64,000 bases of DNA from CAXQZM01 sp965229645 (lineage in GTDB: Bacteria > Pseudomonadota > Alphaproteobacteria > UBA7985). The translations under genes were made by a program, and so were the position numbers. Where the stretch lies: positions 2,294,001 to 2,358,000 of the forward strand of contig OZ245893.1 in NCBI GenBank assembly GCA_965229645.1, read 5' to 3'. The notes below the pieces were generated by a model. It saw only the letters and a list, made by a program, of their open reading frames with translations. It ran no database searches and had not been told where the DNA came from. The stretch's first letter is position 1; each line of letters starts with the position of its first letter. Below, in pieces: positions 62,755 through 64,000 of the stretch.

Positions 62755-63207
62755 CTAGGCGGCCTCGGTGGTCCCGCCAGTGCGCGTGTTGGGAAACATG
62801 GTCTGCCAATCGGGGGCCATGTCGATCAGCGAAACCGAATTGAGCGCGGCCCTGACTGCTGCGTTGACACGATCCCAATTGCCCGCAACCCCGCACAGGC
62901 TTTCGACGGCGCAGAGTTCATCGGAGTCTTCGACGCAAGCCGTCAGGGCGATGGGGCCTTCGATGGCGGTGATGACTTCGGCGACGCTGATGGCGCGGGC
63001 CTCGCGTTTTAACTCATAGCCGCCCGCCGTGCCGCGCGTTGAGATCACCAATTCGCCTTTGCCCAGGAGTTTCATCAATTTGGCAACGGTCGGTGCGGGA
63101 ATGCCCGTGGACTCGGCCAAGGCCGACACCGATTGCGGCCCACGGTCGCCTGTTGCCAGAAACGATAGGAGCACAACCGCATAGTCAGTCAGCTTGGAAA
63201 GCTTCAT
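62755..63207 (-). CDS. Rrf2 family iron-sulfur-type transcriptional regulator (SUF regulator-like)
   Basis: 150 residues. MKLSKLTDYAVVLLSFLA is the family's recognition start, followed by a winged helix with GIPAPTVAKLMKLLGKGELVISTRGTAGGYEL. Three cysteines at 91, 99 and 105 are in the place of the IscR [2Fe-2S] ligands. It resembles regulators that precede suf operons. Here the downstream side holds an IS630-type element, so any suf genes are separated or elsewhere. Confidence 0.88.
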   Translation of the reverse strand: MKLSKLTDYAVVLLSFLATGDRGPQSVSALAESTGIPAPTVAKLMKLLGKGELVISTRGTAGGYELKREARAISVAEVITAIEGPIALTACVEDSDELCAVESLCGVAGNWDRVNAAVRAALNSVSLIDMAPDWQTMFPNTRTGGTTEAA

Positions 63208-63253
63208 GAACGCTTACCTTTGCGGCTTTTTGGAGCGATTGAGCGGCCCCCCG

Positions 63254-64000
63254 CTAAAGCCCCAGCAGCAGTTTTTCGGGGGCTTCTAAAGCGTGCTTGA
63301 CCTTCACAAGGAACGTCACCGCTTCCTTCCCGTCGATCAAGCGGTGGTCGTAGGAGAGGGCTAGGTACATCATGGGGCGAATTTCAACCTGGCCCGCCAC
63401 GGCGACGGGGCGGTCTTGGATCTTGTGCATGCCCAAGATGCCCGACTGCGGTGGGTTCAGAATCGGCGCGGAGAGGAGCGAGCCGTAGGTGCCGCCGTTG
63501 GAGATGGTGAAAGTACCGCCCGTCATTTCCGCCATGGAAAGTTTGCCGTCGCGGGCACGAACGCCAAAGTCGGCAATGGTCGATTCGATCTGGGCAAAGC
63601 CCAGCTGATCGGCGTCGCGAATCACGGGTACGACAAGGCCCGTCGGCGTCCCCACCGCCACGCCGATGTTGTAAAAGTTCTTATAGACCACATCGTCGCC
63701 GTCGATCTCGGCGTTGACGGCGGGAATGTCTTTGAGCGCCTGGCAGCAGGCGGCGACGAAAAACGACATGAAGCCGAGCTTGGTGCCGTACTTGGCAACA
63801 AAGGCCTCCTGGTGCTGCGCGCGCAAGGCCTTGATGGCCGACATGTCCGCCTCATTGTACGTGGTCAGGATCGCGGCGGTATTTTGCGCCGCTTTCAGGC
63901 GTTTGGCGATGGTTCGCCGCAGGCCCGTCATGCGGACACGCTTTTCCTGGTCCGCCGTCGCTTGGGGCCCGGCGGGCGGCGCTGTTGCTGTCGTGGGCGC
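63254..64000 (-). CDS. sucB: 2-oxoglutarate dehydrogenase E2 (dihydrolipoyl succinyltransferase), C-terminal part
   Basis: Catalytic core of the E2 subunit; the N-terminal lipoyl and E1/E3-binding domains lie beyond the window edge. The visible frame begins in an Ala/Pro/Thr-rich linker, then EKRVRMTGLRRTIAKRLKAAQ starts the inner-core domain. YNEADMSAIKALR and the active-site SYDHRLIDG (His, Asp) are present. The NEADM sequence and IGVAVGTPTGLVVPVIRDAD favour the succinyl over the acetyl enzyme. Confidence 0.92.
   Translation of the reverse strand, partial: APTTATAPPAGPQATADQEKRVRMTGLRRTIAKRLKAAQNTAAILTTYNEADMSAIKALRAQHQEAFVAKYGTKLGFMSFFVAACCQALKDIPAVNAEIDGDDVVYKNFYNIGVAVGTPTGLVVPVIRDADQLGFAQIESTIADFGVRARDGKLSMAEMTGGTFTISNGGTYGSLLSAPILNPPQSGILGMHKIQDRPVAVAGQVEIRPMMYLALSYDHRLIDGKEAVTFLVKVKHALEAPEKLLLGL

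Overview
The window is GC-rich chromosomal DNA of an alphaproteobacterium that I cannot place further from sequence alone. The assignment rests on gene content and order. hemE-hemJ-rho-mnmE is the replication-origin-side cluster of this class. purA-hisZ, ruvC-ruvA-ruvB-ybgC, tilS-ftsH, glyQ-glyS followed by a PPDK-like gene, truB-rpsO-pnp and an RpoH-type sigma factor fit the same class. The left edge cuts rpoH and the right edge cuts sucB (odhB).

Layout. 1-3.5 kb: rpoH, a dienoyl-CoA-reductase-like SDR, selO, rpmE. 3.6-6.5 kb: nudC, the SRP RNA gene and dnaX. 6.6-11.1 kb: a leftward run hemE, hemJ, rho, mnmE and a DUF1491 gene, with two perfect parS sites 1.1 kb apart and an AT-rich candidate oriC upstream of hemE. 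11.5-15.3 kb: a secreted DUF1036-like protein, purA, hisZ, phzF. 15.3-21.6 kb: ruvCAB, ybgC, tilS, ftsH and a broken VOC gene. 22-29.5 kb: a complete peptide-type ABC importer with two hydrolases. 29.6-36.8 kb: ispA, xseB, tusA, a small zinc-ribbon protein, glyQ, glyS and a PPDK-like enzyme. 36.9-43.2 kb: envelope and secreted proteins with nth. 43.4-50 kb: part of the phenylacetate (paa) pathway with two regulators (paaX, and a TetR probably paaR). 50-58.9 kb: azlCD, an FAD monooxygenase, truB-rpsO-pnp, pyrF, pepF. 58.9-62.7 kb: a secreted nuclease, then an IS4-type and an IS630-type insertion sequence. 62.7-64 kb: an Rrf2 regulator and sucB.

The strongest unexplained signal is a dispersed family of about 200-bp (short) to 297-bp (long) palindrome-rich elements. 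There are eleven copies plus fragments. They start ATACCAGCGG and end CCGTTGGTAT, and inside they form a string of hairpins. Both ends resemble the ends of the resident IS630-type element, so they are probably MITEs mobilised by it. Three hairpin positions show paired compensatory changes between copies, which implies the folded form matters. Copies sit extremely close to genes. Two supply the last base of a neighbour's stop codon, one supplies the last five residues and stop of ybgC, and one abuts a shortened tilS. One has inserted in frame (297 bp, flanked by a 10-bp direct repeat) inside the signal peptide of a secreted nuclease, and appears to have donated a new start codon and signal-peptide N-region. 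This resembles the known in-frame behaviour of Rickettsia palindromic elements. Copies also sit where conserved neighbours are absent; tol-pal is missing between ybgC and tilS.
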